A model generated the notes under the pieces. The model searched no databases. It had not been told where the DNA came from and was given only the letters and a program-made list of their open reading frames with translations. A DNA stretch of 64,000 nt, from NCBI GenBank assembly GCA_024734555.1, contig JANPWX010000215.1, positions 2,932,072 to 2,996,071 of the forward strand, in the 5' to 3' direction. Position numbers and translations under genes: made by a program. Shown here piece after piece: positions 27,401 to 42,400 of this stretch. How positions within the stretch are numbered: the stretch's first letter is position 1; every line of letters starts with the position of its first letter. Source of the stretch: Trochalopteron elliotii (Eukaryota > Chordata > Aves > Passeriformes > Leiothrichidae).

Positions 27401-30400
27401 TTCATGCAATAAAGGTTAGGGTAAATGGAATTTCACAAACAAGTGTTTGGACTGAAAAAGCAGGGGAATCCACTGAGCACATCTGTTGCAAAACTCAGCT
27501 AAGAAAGATAGTTGTCTGGGGATTTCTAACATATCAAAACAAAACAGGGTGACTTAAGGACAGTTTAAGCTTTAATTCTAGTCTCTAACTCTTGTGGCTT
27601 TTACTCAGACTAATGTTATTTAAGCACGGTTTATGTTGGCATCTTTTTTTGAAATGCTACATTACAAAAGGGCTTGGAAAAATGATCCACCCTTCTAAAG
27701 AATATTCTGAAGCAGGAACACTGTAACATGGCCACTTGTCCCTTAGATAGGTGAATTGCTTGGCAAGAGGCCAGATATTTATAGTTAGGAACATGCTTAC
27801 TAGTGACTTGATCACCTCGAAGGGCTTTCTAGCCTCAAGTGAATCACAGAACTATAGAACAGCCCAGGCTGGAAGGGACCTTGAAAGCCCATCAGGTCCA
27901 ACCTTTCGTGGGAAAGGGAGCCTAGATGGGATTATCCAGCACACTGTAATCACCCTCACAAGACAGAACCAACATGTAATTTAAATTCTGTCATTGCCAA
28001 TATGAACTCAGACACTAGTGCACCAAGCCGGGTGCCAGCCTTTCATAAACACACACATTTCTGACACTATGAACCTTGCTGGTTTCCACCTTGATCCCCC
28101 AACCTAAAAGGGAATAGTTTGTGGGCAGGAAGCCAGTACTACCCTATAAAAGAAAGTGGTAGCCACAATTGAAACACCTTCTGCATGGGTCCTTCAGGTG
28201 TTTTGTGGTTTACCTGTGATCCATAGGGAAGCTGTTGTCTTGAATGGACTGGGATGGAGGGAGGTGGGTAGGGAAAACCCGGTCAGGTTTCGGAGTCTGA
28301 GCGGAGTTTGGGGAAGCATGGTGCAGCGGTGACACAGGAGTGCTGGATGGCGTTGGTGGGTTGGAGGGCCTCATTCCCACTTGTGGTTTCTGATCATAGG
28401 CACTATTAGTAGGGCAAGGGAAAAGCAAGGCAGGTTATTTTTTTCCAAAGAAAGAACAAAAACCAAACCCATAGCATCTACATCTAGAAAAACCACAAGT
28501 GCCCCATTTAGAAGCTTTTGATTATAGTTAAATTACGAAGCAGTTTGGGGCAGAATAATTCTCAGCTTTACACTAAGAAGAGCAATGAAGAAGTCATGTT
28601 AGAGGCAAATGATTCAGCACAGCATTTTCTTCTCTGCGGCACAGAAATGTATTTTTAAAGGACTCGGTCTTACAGTCACATTCTAACAGGAGGTATACAA
28701 AATACATAAAAGTAGAAGCACCTGGACTAGAGCACAAAGAGCTGACAGTGCCTGTCAAGGCTCTTTTTCTTTTCCACAAACCACAAAGTGAGACAGTAAA
28801 ACAATACAGCCAGAGGGAAGGGATCTGACCCAGAAAAACAATGGTATGCTGGCTTAGCTACCCATACTAGGATGTCAGCAGCCTCTCCTGACAGGTTTTT
28901 TTTTACCCCTCTCTCTCTCAAAAATAAACTGCTGGTCCTACAAATACATAGATGCTATTTTCAAGGGTGTCTCAAATCAGGAAAGGACTTAAGAACACTT
29001 TGATCATCCCTATTTCTAACCAGGAGAAATGCAGACATTAGGAATATAGTAAGCACAAGCTTGCATACTTTCCTACGTCAGGTCCCTTAGCACCCATCAA
29101 ATCAATCAATAGATTCATTCGATTTTTGAAACCATAATCACTCCTTTAACTGGCAAAAGTGCCAGTCTTTTCCTTTTTTTCCCCCCATTCATATCCAAAA
29201 AGTTAAATGTTATAATGCTTTAAATGCTAACAGTTTTCATAATACATTAATGAGAATCAAAGCTAGATGAAAGATTCTAAAATAGACTGAAACGTCAATA
29301 AGAAATCTTTCACTGCTGACACTAAAGAAAGGAGTGGCATGTAAATGCAACCAAAAGAAAGTCAATAAGGAATGAAGAGGTATCAAGCCTCTCCACCACC
29401 CACAAATAAGTAAAGCTTTTATTATCTATGCTTATAAAAGAAGACAACTTGCTTTTGAGTAAGTACCAAAGATTCGGGGACTAATGAAACACTGTTTTAA
29501 AAGGTAATCACCCAGGAATATACACATACAACATCTGCACAATTTGTCAAATGCCTAATGTGTTGCTCAGACCTGCCAATCCCTTGCCTGGTACACAGAT
29601 CTCTCTTTCCTAATGTGCATAATGCATTTTGAAAGTACTTTCAACACAATTCACAGAAAGCAAGATACTCCCTCCTTCTACTTCACACTTGCACCCTGGG
29701 TTTTTAAACTTTGGCTAGCTCCCATGGAGGAGGAATGGAGGATGTGCATTTTGACAAAAAAAAGTGTTTTAAAATTATTATGTAAGTGTTTGATACAACT
29801 GTAAACAAATCCATCAGTGTTCATCAGCTAAATGCATTATCTCATCAGCCTGTTATCTGCTGAAGAGGTAACTTTTATAAGATCTCTATTATGGTTTTAT
29901 TACTCTTTAGTCAGTCCTCATTTAAACCAGCAGTTTTCACTGCAAACATGCTCCTAATTCCTTTACCTGACATTGTACAGGCACTTTTCCCCATAACTGA
30001 ACTTGAATGGTTGCTCTTGACTGCAAGCGGAGCCAAGTTCCGAACATGGGCTATGGGGTTCCTTCTTGATTTTCACAGGGAGACCATGAAAAGCCACTGC
30101 AAAGAGAAGGAGAATGCAATTAAAACCCAAGTACAATATCAACAATTAGCTCTCCCAAGTAAGCTCAACACTGCTAATTAAACACATGATTAATTAAACC
30201 ATTGTAATAATAAAAAACAATATAGGAAATAAACATTTTAAATATTTTTCTGAGAGTCAACTGAAAAATAGACACCAGAGATCCTTCACATTGGCTATTA
30301 TCACTTCTATTGTTTAATAGAATGATGGCCAGCATCCCATCTCATTAGCAGGAAAATAACAGCCCACTTATATTTGGCTTAACTACTGTAAATGTTGTCA

Positions 30401-33400
30401 GAGGCAAAATACTTCCCAGGCACCAAATGTTTCTAAGTAATATCAGAGGTAGCTTTTAGCTGTAAATGCAATACTAGTCCACTTCAAAGAGTGCCACATA
30501 AATGACTCCAAAATAAATTTGAGATATATCAGCCTCCAGTATATGATCAGTAATGTTTTTGTCCCACACAATGCTTGAAAATTTGCAGTGAAACCCTTGA
30601 AACTGAATGATTATATGCATTTTTAATTATAAATAACATTTTAAAAAATTCCAAAGAAATGGCTTAAGTACTTTTTCTTAAAAATAAACAAGATAAAATC
30701 CCGGCCTGATCAAACTCAATAGTAAATGTGGTATAGGCACAAACTGGAAAAAAAAAAAAAAGTCATACTTTTTAAAAGCTAAAAAAACCCCAGAGGGAGT
30801 GTGACAGAAATGCAGCATTAATTAGATGCACAAGTTGGTCTGTATTAAGAGAAAGGCCAAAGGTAAAGGCAAGGTTAACCAGCAAATCAGTTTATGCCAG
30901 ACAGCTTTCCTTACTTCATATTCAATCTTAACCAAAATTAAAGCAGAAGAAAATTCAAAGTTCATCTGACATTGACAAACGTAAGTAACTGGCTAGGAGG
31001 ACAAAGGACTAAAAGACAGGTATGTAACAGCTTGAAAACACACCTGTCAAGTTTTAAATAAAATGAGGTTGTTAATGCATTTTTGAACTCCAAGATGCTT
31101 AGAATTCAGAGATAATTTTATCACTGATTTTCGATGTTGTCGCCAAAGCACCACAGTATGAACATCACATTCCAGCCTGATATAGACACTTGCATTCCCG
31201 TAAAAATCCACGTGCGTGCAGCAGTTCCTGTTAGGGAATCTCAGCAAAAAGTCAGGCTATTGTTATATACCATCAAGTAGCATCTTACCCCTTCTCTTGC
31301 ACCTGAACATTGGAAGGACGATTTGTTATAGATGACATATTTTCTGATACTAATGCATCTGCATACACACACCAGTGTTCAGTGAGGAGATAAATGAAAT
31401 GCTGTCTAAGAAGTGAGCATCAGAACCACTAAACTCTGGCATCTGTGAGTAAGGTCTGGATTCCAGACTTTTGCCATGGGTTTTCTCATGGTTGGGCAAT
31501 GTTCACAGAACTCTCTCATAAATAGATCCTCTCGTACCCTATTACATGACAGCTTCTACTACTGCCTTTCCGTTGAGTCATCTGCAACATAACACTATTC
31601 TATTTTGCCACGTATTTTCACAAAACTCGTAAGAGTTAGCAGAAAACTGCTATTCAGCTATTATATTTGGCGGATAATAGTCAGTTATGTGGAAAGATTA
31701 GAAAGGAGAAACAGACAATAAAACATATAGAAATGCATATGCACAGTACAACAACTTAGGAAACGGAGATGGAAAACATGAACATCACAAGAAGAAAAGA
31801 TTTTTTCCTGAATAAAACTGTCTGAATTTGCACTAAAAAGAAGCCCAAACGGACTTCTTGAAAAGTAATACTCAGATTTAATAATATGGCAAAATGCAGC
31901 CCAGTCAGCTTTCCAAAGTAATCACAAAGCAGGCTGATATCCAGTAGTTTGTTTCTGGGTGTTTCTAATGAACTTTTACTGCTGACTCCCTTTTCTATGT
32001 TTTGGTCAAATAATGCATGCCCACACATTTAATGCATATGATGGGCCCCGCAACAGTGGGACACTGGCTCCAATGCTAAGGTAGGCAATCTCTTGAACTT
32101 GAATCAAAAAATTAAAACACAACTGCAACAAGACTCTTTTTTAAAGCCAGTATCACATATTTGCACAAAGGCCACATGCTGCTCTATTTTTTTTATTTTT
32201 TTTTTATTTTTACTTTGCTACTTCCTTGGAGTTAATCTGTTATGAAAAATTACTTCCCTTATTTATTTTTAAATAACGGGAGTACAGAGACTCCCACACT
32301 ACAGCCCTGTGCGGAGAACTGGCTGGGTATTTCATCACAGCGCTGAGAGCCTGAACGTCTGCTAACAGGCAGTTTTCCAGCTCACTGGCACAGGCACAAG
32401 TGAAAGCAGCACATTCATTTTGTGCAATTTGCTTTACCTTCCCACATGGAGTTGGTGCATGTAAAAGGCTGTTAAGTACTAAATTATTCCTTATCAAATC
32501 ACCATCATCTGGAGTCATGATCAACACTAATTAAATTACTTTCACTGAACACGGCTCCAGCCTGCTGCCTCAACTGCGAGGTACATTTTATTTTGCTTAC
32601 TGTACAGTCCTAGTAAGGTACAGGGCACAGTGCTAGAAGGCATCTGTGCTGTAGTTTTAATTAAAGTTTACCTCACCTTCCTCCCAGCTTTATAAGCTAG
32701 GGTAAAGTGTATCAAATCAAAGTAGGTTAACACCTTCACTTCATTTAGAGAAAGCATTACAGACCAAAGTGATTTTATATTAGATCTTTATCTTAACTAC
32801 AGCCAGAAAGATAATGTAGCTGTAAAATTTAAAGCCTTCCTCAGGCAGTCCCCTGACACAGTCACCATGCTAAGCTTTATCTGTAACTCCTTAAATGTAC
32901 ACTTTTAGAGGTAGAAAGGAAAAAAGATAGGCTGATAAAAATACCTACTGCATTTTGGGGGGGCTTTCTTGAAGGCTACTTGCCCTTTCAGACCATATCT
33001 TAAGTGTGGCTGAAGATGACAGACTTATTTAAACAATAAAATTTCAAACATTCAAAGCAGTTTTCATATCATCACTGAAACCCTCTGCCCGTCACTTCTG
33101 ATTTTAGTGTGACACTCATTCTACAGTGCACCAATTAAGAGAGACTTTAAACATACACTCTTTTGCTAAACTGGGTTTTATATTATGTTCTCAATCCTCT
33201 TTCTTTTGAGGAGAGCAGGGTTGCTTATTTATACAATCTAATTTTAGTGCCGCATACCAGCTACCAACACATTCAAATTAACAAAATGACATTTTAAACA
33301 ACCAGCTCCTCACCACTTCTTTCTCCCTGATGGTAAATTCATTTTACTTAACCCCAGAACAAAAGTCTCAACCTATTAAAGGGGCTCTCTGCCTTAATAA

Positions 33401-36400
33401 CAATCTTATTAAAAAGTGACCAGGGCCAAGATTTCATCCCGAGTGATTACTTACAGATAACTACCTCCAAACTTGAAAGGCAAACAATCTTACAACGTGT
33501 ATTTAGATGGATGTCTTCAACACCTCATCTCAACCACCACGCAAAGTCAGGCTTATCAGTAACAGAAAGAGACCCTTGCCCCACAGACCCTGTCTGGAGC
33601 ATCTCCGAAGCCAACACACAGATATAAGGCAAACAGAAGGACTGCTACCATCTGCAGCAAATTGATGAAGGTATAATACATTACTGTATGCATGTTCTCT
33701 GTGCATAAATATATCTATCTATATCTTCAAAGTAAAAGGGCTTGCATATTATACATAATGTGCTGTTGGACAGACCTAGATTTTATACAAAGCTATGATT
33801 TCACCACAAAGTAAACTCACATGTAGCATTCAAAAACACAGGTGAAATCTGCCATCCATCCCTGTTCTCTTTTGCTACCCGTCAACAGCCTAATCCCTGA
33901 ATATTTTGTTCATAATAACACCCAAAGAATGAAGAACCAAGCCACTCAAACAATTTTATTAAGAACTCTGAAATTAAAGGAGGAATTGGTCTGTCTCAGA
34001 GGAGTCTGATATGTACACTTTCTAGCCTGAGAAACAGGAAGTGTGCCACCTCTGTACAGACAGACCTGAATCCACTTCTTTTGAGAAAGCTCTGAAATGC
34101 ACTGCATTAAGCAATGGCTTAAAATATTTTTCAATTCAAGAGATGATTATTCAAGATGAAGAAGGAATGAGGAATATGTTATATGAAATGGCAAGTCATT
34201 TCTCCTTTGAACAAAAAGTAATACTTTAACTTTCAAACTTTAAATTCCTGCCCAGAACACATGATAAAATCTTATTTCTGAGGAAGAATGGTTTTAAACA
34301 TACTTTTAGAAGCCATGGTAATTCGTAACTGGTAATTCAGTGATGTTGGTTAATGGCAGGCAATGTTGACTCTACTGAGCAAAGAGACAAAGATGTCCTA
34401 TCCCACACTTGTGGGTCACAAGCATTTACTATGTGGTATAAAATCAATTGACAGAAGTTGATTTTATACCACACTTGCTCCTGCTATTGAACTCTGATGT
34501 CTCCTAAGTAATACTACATTCACATGCATTATGCTTGAGGATTTCGAGTACCTGTGGAGAAAAGGAAGTAACAGTATGTCATGACTTAAACATACGCTTT
34601 CTGAGCTGCTTTTCAAATTTATGCTCTGAAATTATTCTGTAAACACAATTCTCTAAATAAACTCGCTAATTTTTTGTCATCGATTGAGACAAAATTGTTA
34701 ATATGCAATGTAAGTTTTGGGAGATTTTTTGAACACACTTGAATATAAAGGGACTTGACTCAACAGCAAGATGAAAACACAGAAGACATAAAAATACTTA
34801 AGCTAATACCACTGCAACTCCAGGTACTGGACTGACTGAGGTGACCCAAGATAATACTTGGTAAAATTTCAAATACAAGAAGAAAAGGCCCCTGTACTGA
34901 TAAAGCCAACACTGTCACACTTTAAATCTATCTCTCGATACATACAGAAATGCAGCAGGCACTTCAGATACATCAGAGTCTCTCCAAGATTCTTTTCCAG
35001 TACATTTACCTCTGCCAAGCTTTCCCCTTCCCCCAACACACAAAAATCCATTACTAAAGGGTCTAATCTCAGCTATCAGCACAGAGTGCCTTTTATGGAG
35101 CCATTAAACCATTTCTCTTGTTTACAGTGCCTGAAGAAAGATGTGAATTATGTCTGTGACAAAACAGGCGATAACATTTCTAAACTGCTATCAAAATGCA
35201 AACTGAAATACATTTAAGGACAGGGACCCTAATTCGTGTTTTTGCCATTTTCCTCGCTCACTATAACTTAACAGCACTCACCTGATGATTCAAACAAATT
35301 ATTTATGCTATAAGTACAACAGGTAGGCATTAGTAAAAAAAAAATAAATCTGCTTTTAAACAGTTGATTGAACGGTTCATCGAAGAGCATAAAATGCTAG
35401 TTATGTCTTAGGTGATAGTAATGACCTTGGTGCTCTTATCAGAAAACATTTTTTAAAAATCCAAGCACAACACTGAGTTCACGAGTCCTGAAATGCCTTA
35501 CTTTTGCAACGGTCACCTTAAGATTTGAATCATACATTCAGTATAGATATTTGCACATCTGATGCAATGAGCTATGCAACTAAATACTTTGTCTATAGCT
35601 TTCTAGGTGGGAATGCCAAACTTTATATATGTTTTCCAATGAGGTTTCAAAAATACGCATTTAACTCATGAAACAAAAACCTTCTGCATTCTGGAAGGCA
35701 TTTATTCATTATTTATTTCTAGATCATTATGATTTGAGCTTTAGATCTTTGTAGACACCTGCATTCTGAATTTTAACAATCATTTAACAAGCATCAGATT
35801 AAAGACATCAGGATGCCAAAGCAGGGTGCCTTTTCAATTTCACTGTACTATATATTTTCATGAGAATTTTTACTGGCAACTTTGAGATGCTCAGGAGTCG
35901 TCAGAAGCAGGTACCCACTATAGCTGGCCATCCATACTCTGGAGACTACTGTGTTACAGCTAGATGCAGCATGCTGCCTCGTATACTAACAAAACCTGAA
36001 ATAAAAACATCAGGCAGGAGAGGTGGCAGATGAAGAGAGCTGGGACAGTAAAGGCTGGTAATCAAGTATTTCCAGCTAAACTGCTCCCAATGATTTTGAA
36101 TTAAAAGCCTATAAACACATACGACTGCTACAGCTGAAGACAGAAGTGACTGTAAGCATGGATGACTGAGGCAAGATCTGCAGTTGTTTTCACCCTACAT
36201 GAGCTCTTGCAAAAAACCTGTTTTGTTTCTGACCACTGCAACAGCTGCAGAAATGAGCAAGACTTGAAGGCTGTGGACTGCTTTAAAAGTGGATGAACAG
36301 ATTACATCTACACAGACTCCACCAGGTTCTTCAGCCGTTTATCTATCAAAGTCACCTCTATCAGATCTTAGCTGAGCTCCAGTCAACTGGATTTCATTTA

Positions 36401-39400
36401 GGTCCTGCTCTCTGCCAGATATTGGAAGAAACTGGTGACAAATTGGATATCTGACACACAGATATGTATCATCACTGTGGTTTCAGAGACTATCCTGGCA
36501 GTTTATAGAAAAGCTTAACACAGACAAGAGACCTCAACTTTCAGTACCTTACAAATGAAAGCCGCTAGCAAGGGAAGGGAGGGTGAGGATGGGAGGAATC
36601 TATGTGTTCCTGTCAAGTATCTTTTTTAAGAAATACATGATCTTGGTATCATTCCCCATTTTACAGTTCCATCTAGAAAACTAGAACTCCTTCAAGATCC
36701 AGAATTTAGACCTAAAGACAAATGGGCTCCATCTAGACTCACCAAGTAGTGACCGTCCACCTGAAACAGTCTGCATGTGTGTTTGGGTATTTGTGCGTGC
36801 ACACAGAGTCAAATGAAGGTAAGCATACTGAATGTGCAAGCATGCCTCTGCAATGATACATTACATATGGTCAAAAGACATGTAATACTGTAAAATAAAG
36901 AGCAGAAAGCTTTTTCCTCTCAAATGGATATGTATAACTGGGGAGAAAACGGGTAAGCAGCATGCAGAAGAAAGTAACAACTCATAAATGTGTGAAAAAG
37001 CGTTCAATAAAAAGCTAGTTCTTATGTGGTAGCCTGACTCTAAATCCAGAAAAGGAAGTCTCTGGACAGCCCTTAAAACAGAGAATGCTCTGCCACCCCT
37101 TGTCTCAGTGCTCTTTCCCAGAAAGTGGGACTTCATGACTGGGCAGTACTTGGCAAAGCTGTTATATATGATTCCATCAATTCAGTCTTCGCCTTGGCTT
37201 CAGATCAGATCCTTCCAGCCCCTACTAGCTCAAAAGATAGAAACAGCATGGGACCTCATTTTTTGGAAGCTAGTTCTGAACGATGAGCCCAAGCACCAGC
37301 TTTCAAAGCCAACTGGCAAGAATAGAATACGTGGGCAAGATGGATCTATTTGAGAACCTTGTTTAACAAAAAGAAAATACCAGCTTTGAAGTAATCTGTC
37401 ACCTTTACTGGAAAATATGCAACTACAAATGCACTTTAATAGCAGTTAGAACTCAGGCTGCAAAATGAAGTAAATTGCTTATTTTCTCTTCCAGACTAAA
37501 GCTTACAATACTGTGCATGTCAATTAATGGTCTACTTGAATTGCATGAATGCTACGCTATAGTACATAGGTCTTTAAAATCCATAGGGGGTGGGAAAGGA
37601 TGGGGGGGAAGGTAAAAAATAAAAGACAACCCAAAATGGTAGGATTTTTTCCTCAAAGCCTACATGGACTCTACTCAGATGACATGGTATGAGAATATAA
37701 AAAAAATATTGATTTTGTATTTGACTTAGGAAAAAGTAGCAAGCAGGTGAAAATGAACTGCAGCAAAAGCTGGAATTTATTTCTGTTTACTACCAAGGAG
37801 TTGCAAGATGGAAAATAACAGCTCATTTTCCTACAACTGATATTGGCAAATTCTGGACATTAAGATCTACAGCAATGCATCCACATTAGCCAGCATTGTT
37901 TGCTAAAATAACTAGCTCTTGCTTTGGAGAGAGAGGTTTTTTCTTTCCTAATTTTTTAAGCAAAAAGCATTACAGATTAATGAATAAAAGACAAAAAAAC
38001 ACATTGATGAAACTCAATTCAAAATTAATTGAATCACCTGTTCATCTCTAGATTATGTTAATTCGATATATTCACCATAATTTTCCTGATCCTGACTATG
38101 ATCTGACATCAACATGAAGTCTTTGAGATTAGCACCTGAGGCCAAAAAAAGTGCTGAAACAGAAAACAGAGAAGAGTTCACTGCACCTACAGCACATCAA
38201 GTTTGCATCAATATCCATCAGACAGGTTTATACGAGGGCATTTATACACAGGGAGGAGGTTACCAACAAAAACATCACTAAAATGCAGGCCTATGCCATT
38301 TCCCCGCAGGACAGCTGATTTGACAATTAAACATGATGGTTCTGCCCCTGTTCAGCAAAGAAATTCTTCTAGAAGCTTCTTCACAAAAGAAAATAAGTGT
38401 CATTCTTTAACTGGAATTCTCTAAAGCTTGTGTGCTAAGACAGTAAAAAATGTTGCCAGTATAGCTATTTCTGGGCAGCTAACCCAAGACCTCTTTGCCA
38501 TGACAGATGTAGCATCCCTTGAGAGGTGGAGGGGCTCCCAGTTAGTGTGGGACAAGAAGCACAATATTAGAGTGCCCATTCAGTTTAATAATTGGTTCAC
38601 TGCTATAAATCCTCACTTTTAGTGCAAGATATCCCTATTTGTTTGTCTGTACAGTTGCAATTTCTGAAATGCTCATTAGTTACTGAGGGTACACACCTGC
38701 AGCCTTCTGACACTGGAAGCGCTAAAGGCACCATTGAGATAATTCAGATATTTGTAGCCACTTGGCTTCTCGTTTGAAAGGACCATGTCAGTCAAAAATT
38801 GCATAGTATATTCACTGAGTATATTCAGTATAACAAAAATTTAAAAGCCCACCCAAAAGGGTAAGCCACCTGACTGGGGGGTAGGGGGAGTAACTTTCAG
38901 TAAATCTCAATAAAAGATTACCAACGCACTAAATGCAAAGGTAGAGCAATTCCAAGGCAAACTTTTCTAGAGGCTCCTAGTAAATACCTAGGTAAGGCAC
39001 TATAGGTCCTTTGCCATAAACTGACACTGTATTTGGGCAGCTGCTACCTGGCTGAACTGCCACACGTATTAGAAGAATGTCTCTACTCTTCTACGCCCAA
39101 GCATGGAACATTTTGGCACAATTTTGGTTAATTGATCCCTCTTTGCCTCTATCCCCCAAAAATCTCCACTTTCCTGTTAAGAATTGTCTAGAAGGTATTT
39201 TCAAGCAGCAGGAGCTGCAGCTACCAACATGGTTTCTTAGCCTCCAAAAGAAGCAATCCCACAGAAATGCTGTCACAGGCACTGTTTTATTCCAATTTAT
39301 GTCCCCTTCCTGCAGTGCTCTCCTTCCTTTCCAGACAATTTACCTGTCCAGCTGTAGGAGACTCACAGCTGCAGGTGGCTGAGTGGAAAGTGCTGCCAGG

Positions 39401-42400
39401 GGGATCTCTGCCTCCTAGCAGGTACCTCCAGGGCAAAAGTGAACCTGCTGACAAATACCACGGGCACTGGATAACTGAGAAGAATACAAAGAAAATTGCA
39501 GAACATTGGTGGGAGGGAGAGGGGAAGGATTAAGCTAGGAGGAGTGAACTGGCTCACTTTGATGTCTGAGGAGAGCAGGTGGGGCAGTGAGGCAGGACGA
39601 AGAGCTCTCCCTGCCCCCAAAATAAACAGAGGCTTAGGGCTCTCTGGAGGAGGAAGCGGTAACCTAATAAAATTAAACCAGCTGGGTTCTGTAGCAATTG
39701 AACTAAAACACGTGGATAGCTGAAGATGATTATAGGGAGGGAAAAAAAAAATCCAAAGAATTTTTAATCCCTCTATTCTGGATCTGCAACCTCCACGACT
39801 GCACAGAGAAACAGGGCTGCTCTTCACCCGCATTTACTTTGTTAAAATCCTGGGAGGAGATCAGGGGCATTTGTTCCTACAGTTACTGATAATGCATCTG
39901 GCTCCAAAGGCTCACAGGCACGGTGCAAAAAGAGGCAATCCACCTTTAGAGCTTCTGCTAAAGAGGAAGTTCTTAATGTAAAATCAAGCCTGGGAGAAAA
40001 CTTAAATTGTATTCCTACCTGGGAATTATCAATAAAGTTAAATGCAAAGAGAAGAGCTGGCCACTATATCAGGGTCTGTGTGCTTTTCTGAGGACAGGAT
40101 TTCCATTTGCAGCAATTTTCAAAATTTAATTTAAATTGTGAGAGGTAATGGCTAAGCACTGCATAACTTCCATTACTAAAATATCCAATAATATCCCAGC
40201 ATTTTACACATACACGCACACTTTCCACTTCAGGTAAGTCTGCAGTTTCAGGTCTGGATTGAAATAGGTTTTCTAGAAACAGAATTATGAAGAAAACTTG
40301 TACAAAAACTCTGGAAACTATAACAAGCATTTTTTCCAACCAGAAGAATAAACCCTAAAATTAACCATTTTGTATTTTCTATTTATTGTTTTAAAGGTAT
40401 CATCAACTTGATATTTAGGAAAGATGCCTACAGCAGAAAACAAACAGGAACTGATTCTGCCTCATTTCCCCTCATACAGAAAAGTTTCAAGTTACATCAA
40501 TACAATTATTATCTTTTTTGGTTTTTTTCTGATGCATTCATGCAAAGAGCTAACAGCCATCTTTAAATGAGAGGGCCACTGATCTTGTTCTTGCTGCTGG
40601 ACAAAATGTGAAAGAAACTGACTTTAATTGCAGGTTCTGCCATAATCCAAACAACCGGTGTCAGAAGGTTGATTCTAGTTTGAAGTAGTTCAGCCTCAGG
40701 AGCCTACCCTCAGAGACCCATAACCAATGTGTCAGTTTGTGTCCCTATAAAAACAGGCACATCCTCATAATAAGAGAGCATCCTAATAAAAGATTATCCT
40801 TAAGGATAATCATGCCTGTCAGCTAGTTACTCAAGTATATGCAAAAGCAAGAAAAAACAATAAATAATGAAATGGACTCCACACTGAGTGCTCTCTAGCA
40901 TGAATTAAACAACTAATTTAAAAGATTATTTACAAGTCATTTTTATTTTAGCAGTTCTCAATAACAGGCACTAAAAAGGAACAAAACTGCATTTTGAGAT
41001 TATTTTAAATTCAATTTTGCCTTTAACAATAAGTACATATTCATAAGGCAAATACACACTAACTCAGGGTAGCTAATGGGATGTTTGTTTACTTCATGTG
41101 GAGAAAGAGACTGTCACCACTCTAAATATATGTGTCCTCCATGCTTCAGTGTTCAATTTTCACAAATGCTCACCAGTAAGAACTCCAACAGATTGCTTTT
41201 ACAGATCATTCAAGCAAGGCTGAAATCTAATTCTCTAGCTCACTGCTAAAAACTACTGCAAAACCTGCAGTCTTCAGTGGAAAAGGTGTGGGCCATTGAA
41301 ATAAGTCAACAGTAAAATTCAGCTCACAATTTTTATCACTGATTCAACAGGGAAACAAAGAAGCCATTGTCAGAAGTGGTTACGTCTGGGAACATAAAGT
41401 CAAGACTATATTTAAGTAGGCCGATTTTCAAAGACTCTTAGCAAAGTGCTCTTTCTGGAGCCAGTGGAAGTTTGACCACCTGCAACCAGGAGCTAGTTCT
41501 CAGCACAGACATTTGAGGCTTCTGCTGCTACTTAAAGCACTCCTAATGTATATGAGACTTCCAACTGAACATACATTACCAATAACACTTGCTGATGGTT
41601 TCTGATGCCAAACATTCCTAAAGTTTTATGATTATTTTATATGTGCATATAATCAGTAAGACTGACAATTACATGCTGTATTTCCTGGATGCATGTATGC
41701 ACATATATATATACACACACACGCAGACTATATAGACTTGTATTAATCCAATTAATTCTAATCCCAAATGCTTGAAATTTTTTGTCTTTACAGAATACTG
41801 ACACTTTAAAAAGTCCCTGTTGTCTCCATTTCTCTTATTGCTTTGGTCATGAGAAATTTTATTAACAGATGGTTTGTAAGGAAACATTGCATGCAGTTTC
41901 AGCATGAAGACAGAGTATTAAAGAAGAATTAAACTGTTTATCTTTTCTAGGTGTACATTATAAGCATAAAGGAAACAACCTTTGAGCAAAGAGGATCAAA
42001 TTAGCAAGACTGGGAATTGTTTTTGCACATGTCATTTTTCAAATGTCCTTGATGACAACTCATAATATATAAATTCAAAGACAAAAACCTGGCCAATCAG
42101 TAACCTTCCTATTCAGTGACTGCAGGACTCGGCAGTAAATGTCACTGCTAGAAAATATTTCACTACATTAACTTACTGGCAACCACATTTGCTGAATAAG
42201 TTCATAAACAGCCACAGGAAAAAAGACAACCAGAAATAAAGCTGCTAATGATTCACTCTTTTCTAACATGCATAATCCTCAGCTTACAGAAGAAATAGAT
42301 ATGTAAGAATAAAGATATCCTTTACCAAGACAGTTCACTTCTCCATTCACCTCATCAAGGTCATACTAGAATCCAGGAACTGGTAAGAATAATGTCTTGA

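Larger units (their letters stand above)
24416..28213 (-). other. ETV1 intron 7
   Basis: A 3.8 kb intron, GT-AG. It contains a 25-bp-arm fold-back at 25591-25643, a relatively GC-rich block at about 26990-27130 with a RUNX-type inverted repeat, and a CR1 LINE fragment at 27841-27946. Confidence 0.85.

Noticed and set aside
39363..39833. Longest open frame of the window (156 codons, minus strand) in intron 5
   Set aside because: Low-complexity Leu/Pro/Phe-rich translation with no domain, no flanking splice pattern tying it to ETV1 and no start context support; it lies in a slightly GC-richer patch where stops are rarer.
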